6,494 bases of DNA from Deltaproteobacteria bacterium (GCA_018262455.1 JAGSPR010000380.1:1-6494), one strand, 5' to 3'. Positions 1 through 6,494 are shown, counted from the stretch's first letter. The notes: generated by a model not told the origin, from the sequence alone. Numbers and translations: made by a program.

Positions 1-626
1 CACGCCGTGCGCTTGCCAGCCCCGGCACCCGAGGCGAGCGCGACCGGGAGCACCACGGGAAGCGCCACCGGCGGGGGGACCGGCAACGCGGCGACCATCG
101 CCGCGAGCACCACCCCGGGCACCGCGAGGGTCACGACGACGAGCGGGAACCCGAGGGCCGCACCAACCGCGAAGCCCACCACCCCGCCTACGAACAGCCC
201 GAGGTTGAAGACCGCCAGCCGACTCGCCTTCTGCGGGCCTTCGAAGATCTGGCCGAGGATCGAGTTGGCGACCGGCACCACCGCCGCCGTACCGAACCCC
301 ACGAGCGCGCGAGAGATGCCGAGACCGAGGTAGCTCGATCCCAGCGCCCCGAACGCGCCAGCGGCGCTCGCGACGATCATCCCCACCGCGATCACGCGTC
401 GGCGATCGAAGCGGTCTCCTGCCCATCCGAACCCCAGCGTCGCCGCGGCGTGCGGGATCATGAACACGGTCTGCAGCAGGCCGATCTGCGCATCGTCGAT
501 CCCGTACCGGGCGGTGAGATCTGGATAGACGGCGAACAGCGCGTTCCGGGCGGCATACGAGACCAGGTTGGTCAGCGCGAGGACGACGAGGATGTGCGTC
601 CCGTACGAGCGCTGCGGACCGGTCAT
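1..626 (-). CDS. MFS transporter, N-terminal half (runs off left edge)
   Basis: This is the first 208 codons of a major facilitator superfamily permease; no stop occurs before the window edge. Translating the minus strand from the ATG at 626-624 gives a short cytoplasmic N-terminus and about six hydrophobic segments (roughly residues 11-33, 47-68, 78-97, 101-125, 137-158 and 161-181). A classic MFS motif A lies between segments 2 and 3 (G67-W-A-G-D71-R72-F-D-R75-R76-R77). Segment 4 starts with a motif-B-like SRALVGFG (R106). Segment 5 is glycine-rich. The residues after about 182 are Pro/Ala-rich and probably form the start of the central cytoplasmic loop. The N-terminus (YAARNALFAVYPDL) resembles Spinster-type MFS members, but the substrate cannot be read from this half. 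The ATG overlaps the TGA of the upstream lipoprotein as ATGA, which suggests translational coupling. It is cut by the window, not visibly broken. Confidence 0.85.
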   Translation of the reverse strand, partial: MTGPQRSYGTHILVVLALTNLVSYAARNALFAVYPDLTARYGIDDAQIGLLQTVFMIPHAAATLGFGWAGDRFDRRRVIAVGMIVASAAGAFGALGSSYLGLGISRALVGFGTAAVVPVANSILGQIFEGPQKASRLAVFNLGLFVGGVVGFAVGAALGFPLVVVTLAVPGVVLAAMVAALPVPPPVALPVVLPVALASGAGAGKRTA

Positions 627-1909
627 GGCGGTGCGGCCGGGCCCTCGGAGAGCTTCAGGTCGTACAGGCCCTCGCCGCTCGCATCGGTGCCGCGGATCCT
701 CACGATCGCATGCCCGTTCGCCGGCACCGCACCAGTGACCTTCTCCGCCGCCCCCTTGCCCTTCTGGTCGCTCTTGCTCACGACCTTGCCGTCGACGATG
801 AGCTCGACCGAGAGGTCGGCCTCGCTCGGGGTCTCGATGTGAGCGTCGATCGTGCGGGCAGCGGGATCGGGCGCGACCGCGAAGCAATCGATGTCACCGG
901 GGCTCCACTGCCCGTGAACGACGGTTCGATCCGCCGGGATCCCCATCGGCTTCTCGAGCGTGTCGTCGGGCTCGACCTCGGTGTCTGGTTCGGGATTCTT
1001 CGCCAGGACGCGGAGCGTGTACGCTGACTCGGGGTTGGACGGTGTCCCCTTGATCGTCAGATAGTGAAACGGTGACGCGCCAGCCGGCAGCACGGGGATG
1101 AGCCCGCGCAGGGTCAGTCCGGCGTCCCGAGGTGCCTTGCGAGTCACGATCACCTGCCCCACTCCGTCGGCAAGCTCGAGCGTGAATGCGACGTTCTCGA
1201 TCGCGGAGATCTCGATGTCGAGCGAGTTCTTCGCCGACAGGGTCTCGACCGAGAGCTTCCAGACGTCCGTGTCGCCCGCCCAGCCGATGAAGCCGGTTAC
1301 CGGGTCACCGACGATCAGATCGTTCGCCGTGCCGCGATCGTCGTCAGGCTCGCGCTCGGCGTTCGCCGCAGGTGGCAGGACCGACGCGGTGATGTCGTAT
1401 GGCAAGACGGCGGCCTGCGCGACCGACGCGCCCTTTCCGCGCTTGCCCGTCTTGGTCACGACCTTCTTGCCGCGCACCACGGCGGTGTAGCGGCCGGCCG
1501 TCACGCCGAAGTTCGCGATGCCTTCTCGGGTCTTCACCGTGCCGCGATCCGAGCGCGCGAGCACCGTGCCGGAACCATCGAGGAGATCGAGCGTGAGGTC
1601 GGTGTTCTCGACCGCGGACACGTCGATTGCGAGCGCGCCCGCGGCCGGGATGTCGACCCGGTAATAGTCGGCGTCGTTCTCGGGCTCGATCCGACCATGG
1701 ATCGTGCCCCCAAGAGCCAGCGGCATCGCGACATCATCGCCGTCGTTGGGCTCGACTTCGTCGGATCGGGTGCCAGCGGGACCACCGTCCGCTGAGGTCG
1801 GGATGCTGATCGGCTCCACCGGCGCGGCATCTCCGGTCCGATGCTGGCGCTTCTTGCTGCCGCATGCGCACAGCGCGACGGTCACCGCGATCGCGATGCC
1901 ACGTCGCAA
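623..1909 (-). CDS. Putative lipoprotein with three PPC-like beta domains
   Basis: The 428-residue product opens with a short signal peptide and a lipobox ending L13-C-A-C16, so Cys16 is the likely lipidated residue; Gly17 at +2 gives no obvious inner-membrane retention signal. The mature protein has three related units, each opening with E-x-E-P-(N/D)-D or similar (residues 51-56, 185-190, 311-316) and continuing with an acidic D-x-D/Y core (DADYYRV 79-85, GDTDVWKL 212-219, GDIDCFAV 338-345) followed by beta-strand-like sequence. This pattern resembles bacterial pre-peptidase C-terminal (PPC) domains, but no protease or other catalytic domain is attached. Basic Gly/Lys-rich stretches interrupt units 1 (about 148-166) and 3 (about 379-390). 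The start is TTG at 1909-1907, chosen because an AAGGTGG Shine-Dalgarno-like stretch lies about six bases upstream inside the end of fabZ and because the signal peptide follows directly. It sits one base after the fabZ stop and overlaps the MFS start. Exact role unknown; a surface or periplasmic binding or scaffold function is a guess. Confidence 0.8.
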   Translation of the reverse strand: MRRGIAIAVTVALCACGSKKRQHRTGDAAPVEPISIPTSADGGPAGTRSDEVEPNDGDDVAMPLALGGTIHGRIEPENDADYYRVDIPAAGALAIDVSAVENTDLTLDLLDGSGTVLARSDRGTVKTREGIANFGVTAGRYTAVVRGKKVVTKTGKRGKGASVAQAAVLPYDITASVLPPAANAEREPDDDRGTANDLIVGDPVTGFIGWAGDTDVWKLSVETLSAKNSLDIEISAIENVAFTLELADGVGQVIVTRKAPRDAGLTLRGLIPVLPAGASPFHYLTIKGTPSNPESAYTLRVLAKNPEPDTEVEPDDTLEKPMGIPADRTVVHGQWSPGDIDCFAVAPDPAARTIDAHIETPSEADLSVELIVDGKVVSKSDQKGKGAAEKVTGAVPANGHAIVRIRGTDASGEGLYDLKLSEGPAAPP

Positions 1910-1910
1910 G

Positions 1911-2387
1911 TCAGCCCACCTTGGACTTCTCGGCCGCCCCTGCGAGGAACTCGGCAGACGACACGACGACGCCCTCGCATCGGATCTCGCCCTTCATCTT
2001 GAAGATCTTGCCCTTGCGGAGCGGGATCACTTCGATGATGAGCTGGTCACCGGGGGTGACCATCTTGCGAAACTTCACGTTGTCGATCGCCATGAAGAGC
2101 AGGATGTGGGTGGTTGGATCGAACGTCACGGAGCGCGCGGCGAGGATGCCGCCGGCTTGCGCCATGGCCTCGATCTGGAGCACGCCCGGCATCACCGGGA
2201 CACCCGGGAAGTGGCCCTGGAAGTACGGCTCGTTGAACGAGACGTTCTTGAGGGCGACCACCTTGTCCTCGCTGACCTCGAGTACGCGATCGATCAGCAA
2301 GAACGGGTAGCGATGCGGCAGGAGCCCGAGGATCTGCTCGGCCTTCAAGGCTGCGGCGGGAGGTGGAAGGTCAGGCCGCTCCGACAT
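1911..2387 (-). CDS. fabZ: (3R)-hydroxyacyl-ACP dehydratase FabZ
   Basis: FabZ is the cytoplasmic hot-dog-fold dehydratase of type II fatty acid synthesis, converting (3R)-hydroxyacyl-ACP to trans-2-enoyl-ACP. The 158-residue length is normal. Diagnostic stretches are all present: [13 protein letters not shown] (23-35), then [11 protein letters not shown] (52-62) with catalytic His59, then [17 protein letters not shown] (64-80) with catalytic Glu73. The Glu, rather than the Asp of FabA, supports FabZ. A later VTPGDQL (110-116) is also typical. The ATG at 2387-2385 is preceded by GAAGG four bases upstream. The gene lies 106 bp downstream of ompH and one base before the lipoprotein start. FabZ competes with LpxC for the hydroxymyristoyl-ACP pool, which explains its usual place among lpx genes. 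Here no lpxD precedes it and no lpxA follows it. Confidence 0.97.
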   Translation of the reverse strand: MSERPDLPPPAAALKAEQILGLLPHRYPFLLIDRVLEVSEDKVVALKNVSFNEPYFQGHFPGVPVMPGVLQIEAMAQAGGILAARSVTFDPTTHILLFMAIDNVKFRKMVTPGDQLIIEVIPLRKGKIFKMKGEIRCEGVVVSSAEFLAGAAEKSKVG

Positions 2388-2493
2388 GCGGCCTTCGTAT
2401 CATGCCAGCGAGCTGCTGGGCGAGCCTGTGCCCTTGGGGCGCGCCAGCGAGCCGCTGGGCGAGCCTGTGCCCCCTCGGGATACAGCTATCAGG
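2388..2493 (-). other. ompH-fabZ intergenic region, no gene
   Basis: This 106-bp gap separates ompH from fabZ on the same strand. Most of it (2404-2472) is a pair of direct repeats described separately. The last bases before fabZ hold its Shine-Dalgarno-like GAAGG. I see no clear sigma70 promoter and no U-tract terminator, so readthrough from ompH into fabZ is the simplest reading. The GC-rich hairpin-forming repeats could act as a processing or stabilising element in the joint transcript. Confidence 0.5.
2404..2472. repeat. Pair of 30-bp direct repeats with hairpin potential
   Basis: Copy 1 is 2404-2433 and copy 2 is 2443-2472, a period of 39 bp with a 9-bp spacer. The copies differ at one position only (T at 2414, C at 2453). 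Each contains an inverted repeat. In copy 2 it is perfect: CCAGCG, loop AGC, CGCTGG (2444-2458). In copy 1 the substitution leaves a G-T pair on the plus-strand reading and an A-C mismatch on the minus-strand reading. A five-base inverted pair, GTATC at 2397-2401 and GATAC at 2479-2483, flanks the block and may be chance. The arrangement resembles a REP-like or other small dispersed element. Two copies with a 9-bp spacer are not a CRISPR array. Confidence 0.75.
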
Positions 2494-3021
2494 TCACTTC
2501 ATCTCGGCGTTGAGCTTCTGCGTGAGGTCAACCGATGGATCGGCCCACACCGTTGCGCTCTGATCGATGATCAGCTGGACACCCTCGGCCTTCGCGATCT
2601 TCTCGATCCGGGGCTCGGCCTGCTTGAGGAGATCCTGGATCAGCTTGGTCCGATCCGCGGCGAGCTCACGCTCGAGCTTGGCGTACGTCTGCTGGAGCGC
2701 GACGAACTTCTTCTCGAGCTCATCGCGCTTGGTCTTGAAGACGTCGGGCTTGAGCACGGCCTGCTGCTTCTCGAGGTCGGCGCCGGCCTTCCTGAGGTCG
2801 GTCTGCTCCTTGTCGAGCGTGGCCTGCTTGGCCTTTCGCGTCTTCTCGAACGCCTCGTTGGCGCGCTTGCCTGCCGGCGTGGTCGAGAGCGTGTTCTCGA
2901 TGTCGATGACGCCGACCTTGACCGTGGCCGGCACGGCGCTCTGTGCGCTGTGGAGCGAGCCAACGAGCGGCGACACCATGAGGCCAAGACCCAGACAACC
3001 AAGAGCGAGATAGCGATTCAT
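2494..3021 (-). CDS. ompH: OmpH/Skp family periplasmic chaperone
   Basis: The 175-residue product has the Skp/OmpH layout: an N-terminal signal peptide (hydrophobic core about residues 4-22, cleavage probably around 26-32), then the first beta strand of the family (KVGVIDIENTL, 35-45), then a long charged helical hairpin rich in Lys, Glu, Gln and Ala (about 50-145), and a closing strand (VQLIIDQSATVWADPSVDLT, 148-167). Skp trimers hold unfolded outer-membrane proteins in the periplasm and hand them to the BAM complex, which fits its position just after bamA. The ATG at 3021-3019 is preferred because GAGG lies five bases upstream and the signal peptide starts at once. A longer reading from 3072 would add 17 residues before the signal sequence and has no such support. 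A promoter and a leader hairpin are visible upstream. The stop is TGA at 2496-2494. Confidence 0.92.
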   Translation of the reverse strand: MNRYLALGCLGLGLMVSPLVGSLHSAQSAVPATVKVGVIDIENTLSTTPAGKRANEAFEKTRKAKQATLDKEQTDLRKAGADLEKQQAVLKPDVFKTKRDELEKKFVALQQTYAKLERELAADRTKLIQDLLKQAEPRIEKIAKAEGVQLIIDQSATVWADPSVDLTQKLNAEMK

Positions 3022-3038
3022 GAATACCTCGGAAGCCA

Positions 3039-3054
3039 CCCGGCGAAAGCCGGG
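3039..3054 (-). promoter_or_regulatory. Hairpin in the ompH leader
   Basis: A perfect six-base-pair inverted repeat (CCCGGC and GCCGGG around a four-base loop) lies 17 bases upstream of the ompH ATG. On the minus-strand transcript the loop is UUUC. If the predicted promoter at 3064-3091 is used, the transcript would begin at about 3057 and this hairpin would sit within a few bases of the 5' end, just before the GAGG ribosome binding site. Such 5' stem-loops can protect mRNA from decay or tune initiation. No U-run follows on the minus strand, so it does not look like a terminator. Confidence 0.45.
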
Positions 3055-3063
3055 GAAAGTACG

Positions 3064-3091
3064 TTGATACAACCAGTTCGACGGGTGTCAA
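3064..3091 (-). promoter_or_regulatory. Predicted sigma70-type promoter for ompH-fabZ and downstream genes
   Basis: On the minus strand a perfect -35 hexamer TTGACA (3091-3086) is followed after 16 bases by TATCAA (3069-3064), which matches TATAAT at four of six positions. The expected start point is near 3057, giving a leader of about 36 nt to the ompH ATG. A small inverted repeat, GTTG-ATA-CAAC (3063-3073), covers the -10 box. This would let ompH, fabZ, the lipoprotein and the MFS gene be transcribed separately from lolD-bamA. Evidence is sequence match only. Confidence 0.5.
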
Positions 3092-3092
3092 A

Positions 3093-3143
3093 GCCCGGAT
3101 GTTCAATCGGTATGGATCGCGCCCGCCGTGGCGAGATCCGGGC
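3093..3143 (-). terminator. Possible weak terminator after bamA
   Basis: An eight-base inverted repeat, GCCCGGAT at 3143-3136 and ATCCGGGC at 3100-3093 on the minus strand, starts 11 bases after the bamA stop and is followed by TTT. The 35-base loop can itself pair further through CGCC/GGCG segments. The U-run is only three bases and it runs straight into the -35 box of the predicted ompH promoter, so this may be a weak or partial terminator, or simply an mRNA 3' structure. Confidence 0.3.
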
Positions 3144-3154
3144 GAATCCAGCGA

Positions 3155-5626
3155 TCAGAGGAAGTTACCGATCGTGAACTCGAATACCAGCGGATCCTCA
3201 CCGGGCTGCGCGTCGAGCGGGATGCCCCACTCGAACCGCAGCGGGCCGATCGGCGAGAACCAGCGGAAGCCAAATCCGACCGACTTGCGGATGCCGTTGA
3301 TCAGCGAATCCGGCAGCCGGAAGCAAGGGTCGAACTTGATCGAGATCGACGAGTTCTTGCGCTGCAGCCCCGAGCAGTACCGATCCTCGAGGTTGTACGC
3401 ATTGCCCATGTCGAAGAACACGACGCCCGAGATACCGACCTTCTTGAACAACGGGAACTCGATCTCGTTGTTGATGATGATCTGCAAGTTGCCGCCAAGC
3501 GGCAGGCTACCGAGCGACTGGCCCACGTCGCCCGGAGGTTGCGTGAGCAGCTGGGGACCGAGCGTGCGGGGGGCGTAACCACGGATGTCGTAGATGCCAC
3601 CGACCAGATAGCGCTCGGAGATCGGGACACCGAGGGGATCCGTCGAGGTCGTGATGCCGAGCTCGGCATTGGAGTGAAGGACGAACGGCCCCCACAGGTT
3701 GCGGTAGTAGCGCGAGAAGCCGCCCCAGCGGACGAACCTGTTTTCCGAGCCGGTGTACTGGCTCGCATACTCGGCGAACAGCGTGTGGTACCAGCCGGCG
3801 CTGGGGAACAGCCGGTTGTTCCGTGAATCCCACGACAGCGACGCCCTGAGCGAGGATGTCACGCCGCCGCGGAACAGGTTGGCGACACTCGTCGCTTCGA
3901 TCGGCGCGGACGTGGCGCCGAGGTTCGCGATGCCGCCCGTACCGGTCGAGATGTCGACGTTCTCGAGCTTGTAGGTGAGGAACGCGCGCGCCTCGTAGGA
4001 CAGTGGATAGCCCCACGTGAGGGTGCCACCGCTGGCGTTACGGAAGAACGTGCCGAACCCGCGGCTCTGGTTGTAGAGGTCGAACGCGAACGTCCACTGG
4101 GTGTCGAGGAAGTACGGCTCGACGAAGCGAAGCAGGAACAACTGGCGCAGGCTCGAAAGCTGAGCCTGGAGGGCCAGAGTCTGGCCACGGCCGAACAGGT
4201 TATTCTGCGAGATCTGCGCCTGGGCGATGAAGTTCTCGACACTCGAGAAGCCTGCACCGATCTGGAAGGTACCGGTCGGGCGCTCGCTGACCTCGACGTT
4301 GACCTCGACGAATTCGTCACTCGACCCGCGCTTTGTCGACACGACCACGTTCTCGAAGAAGCCGAGCGCGTTGATCCGGCGCTTGCTGATCTCGAGGTTC
4401 GTGTTGTTGAACAGCTCGCCCTCGGAGATCTTCATCTCGCGACGGATCACCTTGTCGCGGGTCTTCGAGTTGCCGCGGATATTGATTCGCTCGAAGTAGG
4501 CGCGCTTGCCACGCGCGACCTCGAAGGTCAGGTTGATCTTGCGATTGGGCAGATCGACCTTCGTGAGTGGCAGGACGTTCGCGTACGCGTAGCCCTGGTC
4601 CTGGTAGTAGTTCGAGAGCTTCTCGCGATCCTCGGCGATCCGGGTCCGCGAGAACTTCATGCCCGGGCGGATGGTGATCCTCTCGAGGTTCTTTCCGGTG
4701 GTGCCGATCAGGTCGCCCTTGAAGTTGACGGTACCGATCGTGAAGACCGGCCCCTCGTCGACGGGGATCGACAGGTACATGTACTGCTTGTCGCGTGACA
4801 GCCGGAGCTGCGGCGTGCCGACCTTGACGTTGGCGTAACCGCGATCCCAGTAGTGCGCCGACACCAGCAGGAGATCGCGGTCGAATGCTTCCTGGCTGTA
4901 GGTGCCGGAGTCGTTCAGGAAGCCCATCGCGTCCTGCCGGCGCGTCGAGATCGAGGCCCGCAGCTCGTCATCGTCGATCGTGTTGTTGCCGATGAACTGG
5001 ACGTCGCGGATCTTGACCTTGGCCTTCTCGTCGACCTTGAAGTAGACGTCGACCTCGGCCTCGTTCACCGGCTTGATCTCGTAGTCGACCGTCGCGAGGT
5101 AGAAGCCCTTCTGGACGTAGAGGTCCGCGATCTTCTCCCGGTTCTTCTTGACCTTCGAGATGTCGACGATGGCATCGAGCTCGAGATCGATCACGTCGTT
5201 GATCTTGTCGAGCCCGAGCTCGCTCTGACCGGCAATGAGGACCTTGCGGATCGCGGGCTTCTCCTTGACCGCGAATGTCAGGGTGACACCGCCCGACGGG
5301 GCGATCTCCGCCTCGACATCGATGTCCGCGAAGAATCCCATCTTCCACATCGCGCGCAGGTCCTCGCGCAGCTTGGCAGCGTCGAGCAGCGTGCCCGGCT
5401 TCGAGAGCAGCTGGACCTTGATCGCGTCGTCCTCGACCTTGCGATTGCCGCGGAACTGCACGCGCTCGATCGCGCGGCCCTGGAGGTTGAGCGCAGGCGT
5501 GGCCGGCGCGTTCGCGTCTGCGGGGGCGGCCGGGGCCGGGGCCGGAGCCGGGGCCGGTTGTGCGGCAACGGGGCCCGCGACCGCGACCGCGAGGGCAACA
5601 CACGATACGAGGACGCGTCGCATCAC
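3155..5626 (-). CDS. bamA: Outer membrane protein assembly factor BamA
   Basis: BamA is the Omp85 core of the BAM complex, folding beta-barrel proteins into the outer membrane. The 823-residue product has a signal peptide (cleavage likely after A22, V-A-A motif), a Pro/Ala linker (23-46), and five POTRA-like domains at about 52-124, 125-202, 203-293, 294-373 and 374-450, several closing with aromatic-rich GFF or GY-A patterns. A barrel of about 370 residues follows. The loop-6 signature is I681-R-G-Y684, and the barrel also shows NRLFPSAGW (604-612), VFFDMGNAY (736-744) and a W-F-S-P-I-G-P-L (789-796) strand. Cys751 and Cys768 lie in the next extracellular loop and could pair. The chain ends F-T-I-G-N-F-L, so the last residue is Leu rather than the usual aromatic. 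Two starts are possible: GTG at 5626, seven bases after GGGGGAG, or the adjacent ATG at 5623, forming TGATG with the lolD stop. Either way the two genes overlap and are probably co-translated. Confidence 0.96.
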   Translation of the reverse strand: MMRRVLVSCVALAVAVAGPVAAQPAPAPAPAPAAPADANAPATPALNLQGRAIERVQFRGNRKVEDDAIKVQLLSKPGTLLDAAKLREDLRAMWKMGFFADIDVEAEIAPSGGVTLTFAVKEKPAIRKVLIAGQSELGLDKINDVIDLELDAIVDISKVKKNREKIADLYVQKGFYLATVDYEIKPVNEAEVDVYFKVDEKAKVKIRDVQFIGNNTIDDDELRASISTRRQDAMGFLNDSGTYSQEAFDRDLLLVSAHYWDRGYANVKVGTPQLRLSRDKQYMYLSIPVDEGPVFTIGTVNFKGDLIGTTGKNLERITIRPGMKFSRTRIAEDREKLSNYYQDQGYAYANVLPLTKVDLPNRKINLTFEVARGKRAYFERINIRGNSKTRDKVIRREMKISEGELFNNTNLEISKRRINALGFFENVVVSTKRGSSDEFVEVNVEVSERPTGTFQIGAGFSSVENFIAQAQISQNNLFGRGQTLALQAQLSSLRQLFLLRFVEPYFLDTQWTFAFDLYNQSRGFGTFFRNASGGTLTWGYPLSYEARAFLTYKLENVDISTGTGGIANLGATSAPIEATSVANLFRGGVTSSLRASLSWDSRNNRLFPSAGWYHTLFAEYASQYTGSENRFVRWGGFSRYYRNLWGPFVLHSNAELGITTSTDPLGVPISERYLVGGIYDIRGYAPRTLGPQLLTQPPGDVGQSLGSLPLGGNLQIIINNEIEFPLFKKVGISGVVFFDMGNAYNLEDRYCSGLQRKNSSISIKFDPCFRLPDSLINGIRKSVGFGFRWFSPIGPLRFEWGIPLDAQPGEDPLVFEFTIGNFL
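5530..5557. repeat. In-frame hexanucleotide tandem repeat in bamA
   Basis: The plus strand carries about 4.7 units of CCGGGG, with one variant unit CCGGAG at 5542-5547. On the coding strand this encodes alternating Ala-Pro in the linker just after the BamA signal peptide. Because the unit is six bases long, slippage would add or remove Ala-Pro pairs without breaking the frame. Confidence 0.7.
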
Positions 5627-6480
5627 GAGATCGCTCCCCCGTCTGGTTGTTCGATCGCAGTCGCCGGTCCGCCCTCGGGACGAGGTCCGGAGCTCGGCAG
5701 TTGGGACTGTTCGTCATCCGCCACGTGGCCCGCCGGTGCGCTCTCGTCATCGACGAGCCGGCCACCATCGACCATACGAACGCGTCGCGGCATCAAGGCT
5801 GCGAGGTCAGGATTGTGTGTCACGACGAGCAAGGTCGAGCCGCGCTCGCGGTTGAGATCGAGGAACAGCTCGTGGATCGCCATCCCGGTCGCGCGATCGA
5901 GGTTGCCCGTCGGCTCGTCCGCGAGCAGCAGCGAGGGGCCGAGGACCATCGCACGAGCGAGCGCAACCCGCTGCTGCTCGCCACCCGACAGCTCGCTGGG
6001 TCGGTGGGTGAGCCGGTGCGTCAACCCGACGCGGCCGAGGATGTCGCGGGCCATCTTCCCCGCCTGGTTGACCGACAAGCGCTGGATAAGGGCCGGCATC
6101 ATGACGTTCTCGAGTGCCGTGAACTCCGGCAACAAATGGTGGAACTGGAAGACGAAGCCGATCCTGCGGTTGCGGAACTCGGCGAGTCGTCCCGCACCCA
6201 TCGTGGTCAGCTCCTCCCCATTGAACTTGATCGATCCGGAGGTGGGGAGGTCGAGGGTGCCGAGGATCTGGAGGAACGTGGACTTGCCGACGCCCGAAGC
6301 GCCGACGACGGCGACCATGTCGCCCGAGGCGAGGGTCAGGTTGACATCCCACAAGATCGGCAGCGCCTGGCCGCCGTGGACGTACGCCTTGCCAAGGTTC
6401 CGCACCTCGACGCGCGCACCGTGTCGACGCAGAGGCGTGACCGAAGCCGATGGGGAGGCCGTTGGAGCGGAGGGGCGCAA
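5623..6480 (-). CDS. lolD: Lipoprotein-releasing system ATP-binding protein LolD
   Basis: LolD is the ATPase of the LolCDE complex, which extracts outer-membrane lipoproteins from the inner membrane and passes them to LolA. The ABC motifs are complete: Walker A GASGVGKS (60-67), Q-loop Gln112, signature [14 protein letters not shown] (164-177), Walker B LLLADEP with Glu189, D-loop TGNLD (191-195) and H-loop His222. The segment [19 protein letters not shown] (111-129) is very close to the LolD-typical stretch and separates it from general MacB/FtsE-like ATPases. The C-terminus extends about 40 residues past the usual end in an acidic, Pro/Gly-rich tail. The start is uncertain: TTG at 6480 has no clear ribosome binding site, the first 25 residues are low-complexity, and the frame is open to the right edge, so the gene may start upstream of the window. 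A later GTG (V26) is another option. A lolC/lolE permease gene would be expected just beyond the edge. The TGA overlaps the bamA start. Confidence 0.9.
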   Translation of the reverse strand: MRPSAPTASPSASVTPLRRHGARVEVRNLGKAYVHGGQALPILWDVNLTLASGDMVAVVGASGVGKSTFLQILGTLDLPTSGSIKFNGEELTTMGAGRLAEFRNRRIGFVFQFHHLLPEFTALENVMMPALIQRLSVNQAGKMARDILGRVGLTHRLTHRPSELSGGEQQRVALARAMVLGPSLLLADEPTGNLDRATGMAIHELFLDLNRERGSTLLVVTHNPDLAALMPRRVRMVDGGRLVDDESAPAGHVADDEQSQLPSSGPRPEGGPATAIEQPDGGAIS

Positions 6481-6494
6481 CGCGGCGCGATCGT

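Noticed and set aside
1..626. MFS gene as a truncated pseudogene
   Set aside because: The frame is open to the left edge with intact motifs, so the missing half is due to the window boundary.
1880..1900. HIP1-like GCGATCGC palindrome
   Set aside because: I saw this octamer clearly only here. The frequent GATC and CGATCG strings fit ATC, GAT and CGC codon preference in a GC-rich genome.
2404..2472. Mini CRISPR array
   Set aside because: There are only two units, the spacer is 9 bp, and no cas gene is nearby.
1704..2513. Plus-strand open frame of 269 codons across the lipoprotein and fabZ
   Set aside because: It is antisense to two well-supported genes, has a charge-rich shadow composition without recognisable motifs, and is explained by high GC.
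3063..3073. GTTG-ATA-CAAC as a repressor operator
   Set aside because: The arms are only four bases long and chance is likely. It is mentioned with the promoter but not called as a site.
2386..3177. Plus-strand open frame of 263 codons opposite ompH
   Set aside because: It is the mirror of the OmpH coiled-coil codons (Leu/Glu-rich by complementarity) and runs through two intergenic gaps. Its apparent peptide repeat is just the 30-bp DNA repeat read in frame.
3128..3826. Plus-strand open frame of 232 codons opposite the bamA 3' end
   Set aside because: It lies wholly inside the strongly supported bamA barrel and matches no family.
4968..5768. Minus-strand frame of 266 codons overlapping bamA and lolD in another frame
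   Set aside because: It is Arg/Gly-rich out-of-frame translation of two genes that have clear motifs in their own frames.

Overview
The window is a compact, GC-rich stretch of bacterial chromosome in which every gene I can support lies on the minus strand, so it is read from right to left. The content is that of a Gram-negative with an asymmetric outer membrane: lipoprotein export, outer-membrane protein assembly, a periplasmic chaperone and a fatty-acid dehydratase. High GC, the lolD-bamA-ompH-fabZ order, and a lipoprotein built of repeats opening with E-P-(N/D)-D point to the old Deltaproteobacteria, most likely Myxococcota. This placement is inferred from gene style, not from a database match.

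Layout in transcription order: (1) 6480-5623, a LolD-type ABC ATPase whose true start may lie beyond the right edge; (2) 5626-3155, bamA, overlapping the lolD stop; (3) a 133-bp gap (3154-3022) with a possible bamA terminator, a good sigma70-like promoter and a hairpin in the following leader; (4) 3021-2494, an OmpH/Skp periplasmic chaperone; (5) a 106-bp gap (2493-2388) holding two near-identical 30-bp direct repeats, each able to form a small hairpin; (6) 2387-1911, fabZ; (7) 1909-623, a TTG-started lipoprotein made of three PPC-like beta domains; (8) 626-1, the N-terminal half of an MFS transporter, overlapping the lipoprotein stop by four bases and running off the left edge.

The genes fit an envelope-biogenesis locus. 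LolD would power release of lipoproteins from the inner membrane, including BAM lipoproteins and perhaps the lipoprotein encoded here. OmpH/Skp would carry unfolded outer-membrane proteins across the periplasm, and BamA would insert them. FabZ would make acyl chains for phospholipid and lipid A. In many proteobacteria lpxD lies between skp and fabZ, and lpxA and lpxB follow. Here both positions lack lpx genes: the first is a short repeat-bearing gap and the second holds the lipoprotein/MFS pair. I see no tRNA, rRNA, CRISPR array, insertion sequence or phage gene. I did not find a convincing new system. The items most worth a second look are the missing lpx genes, the tightly coupled lipoprotein/MFS pair, the repeat in the ompH-fabZ gap, and the promoter-hairpin leader of ompH.
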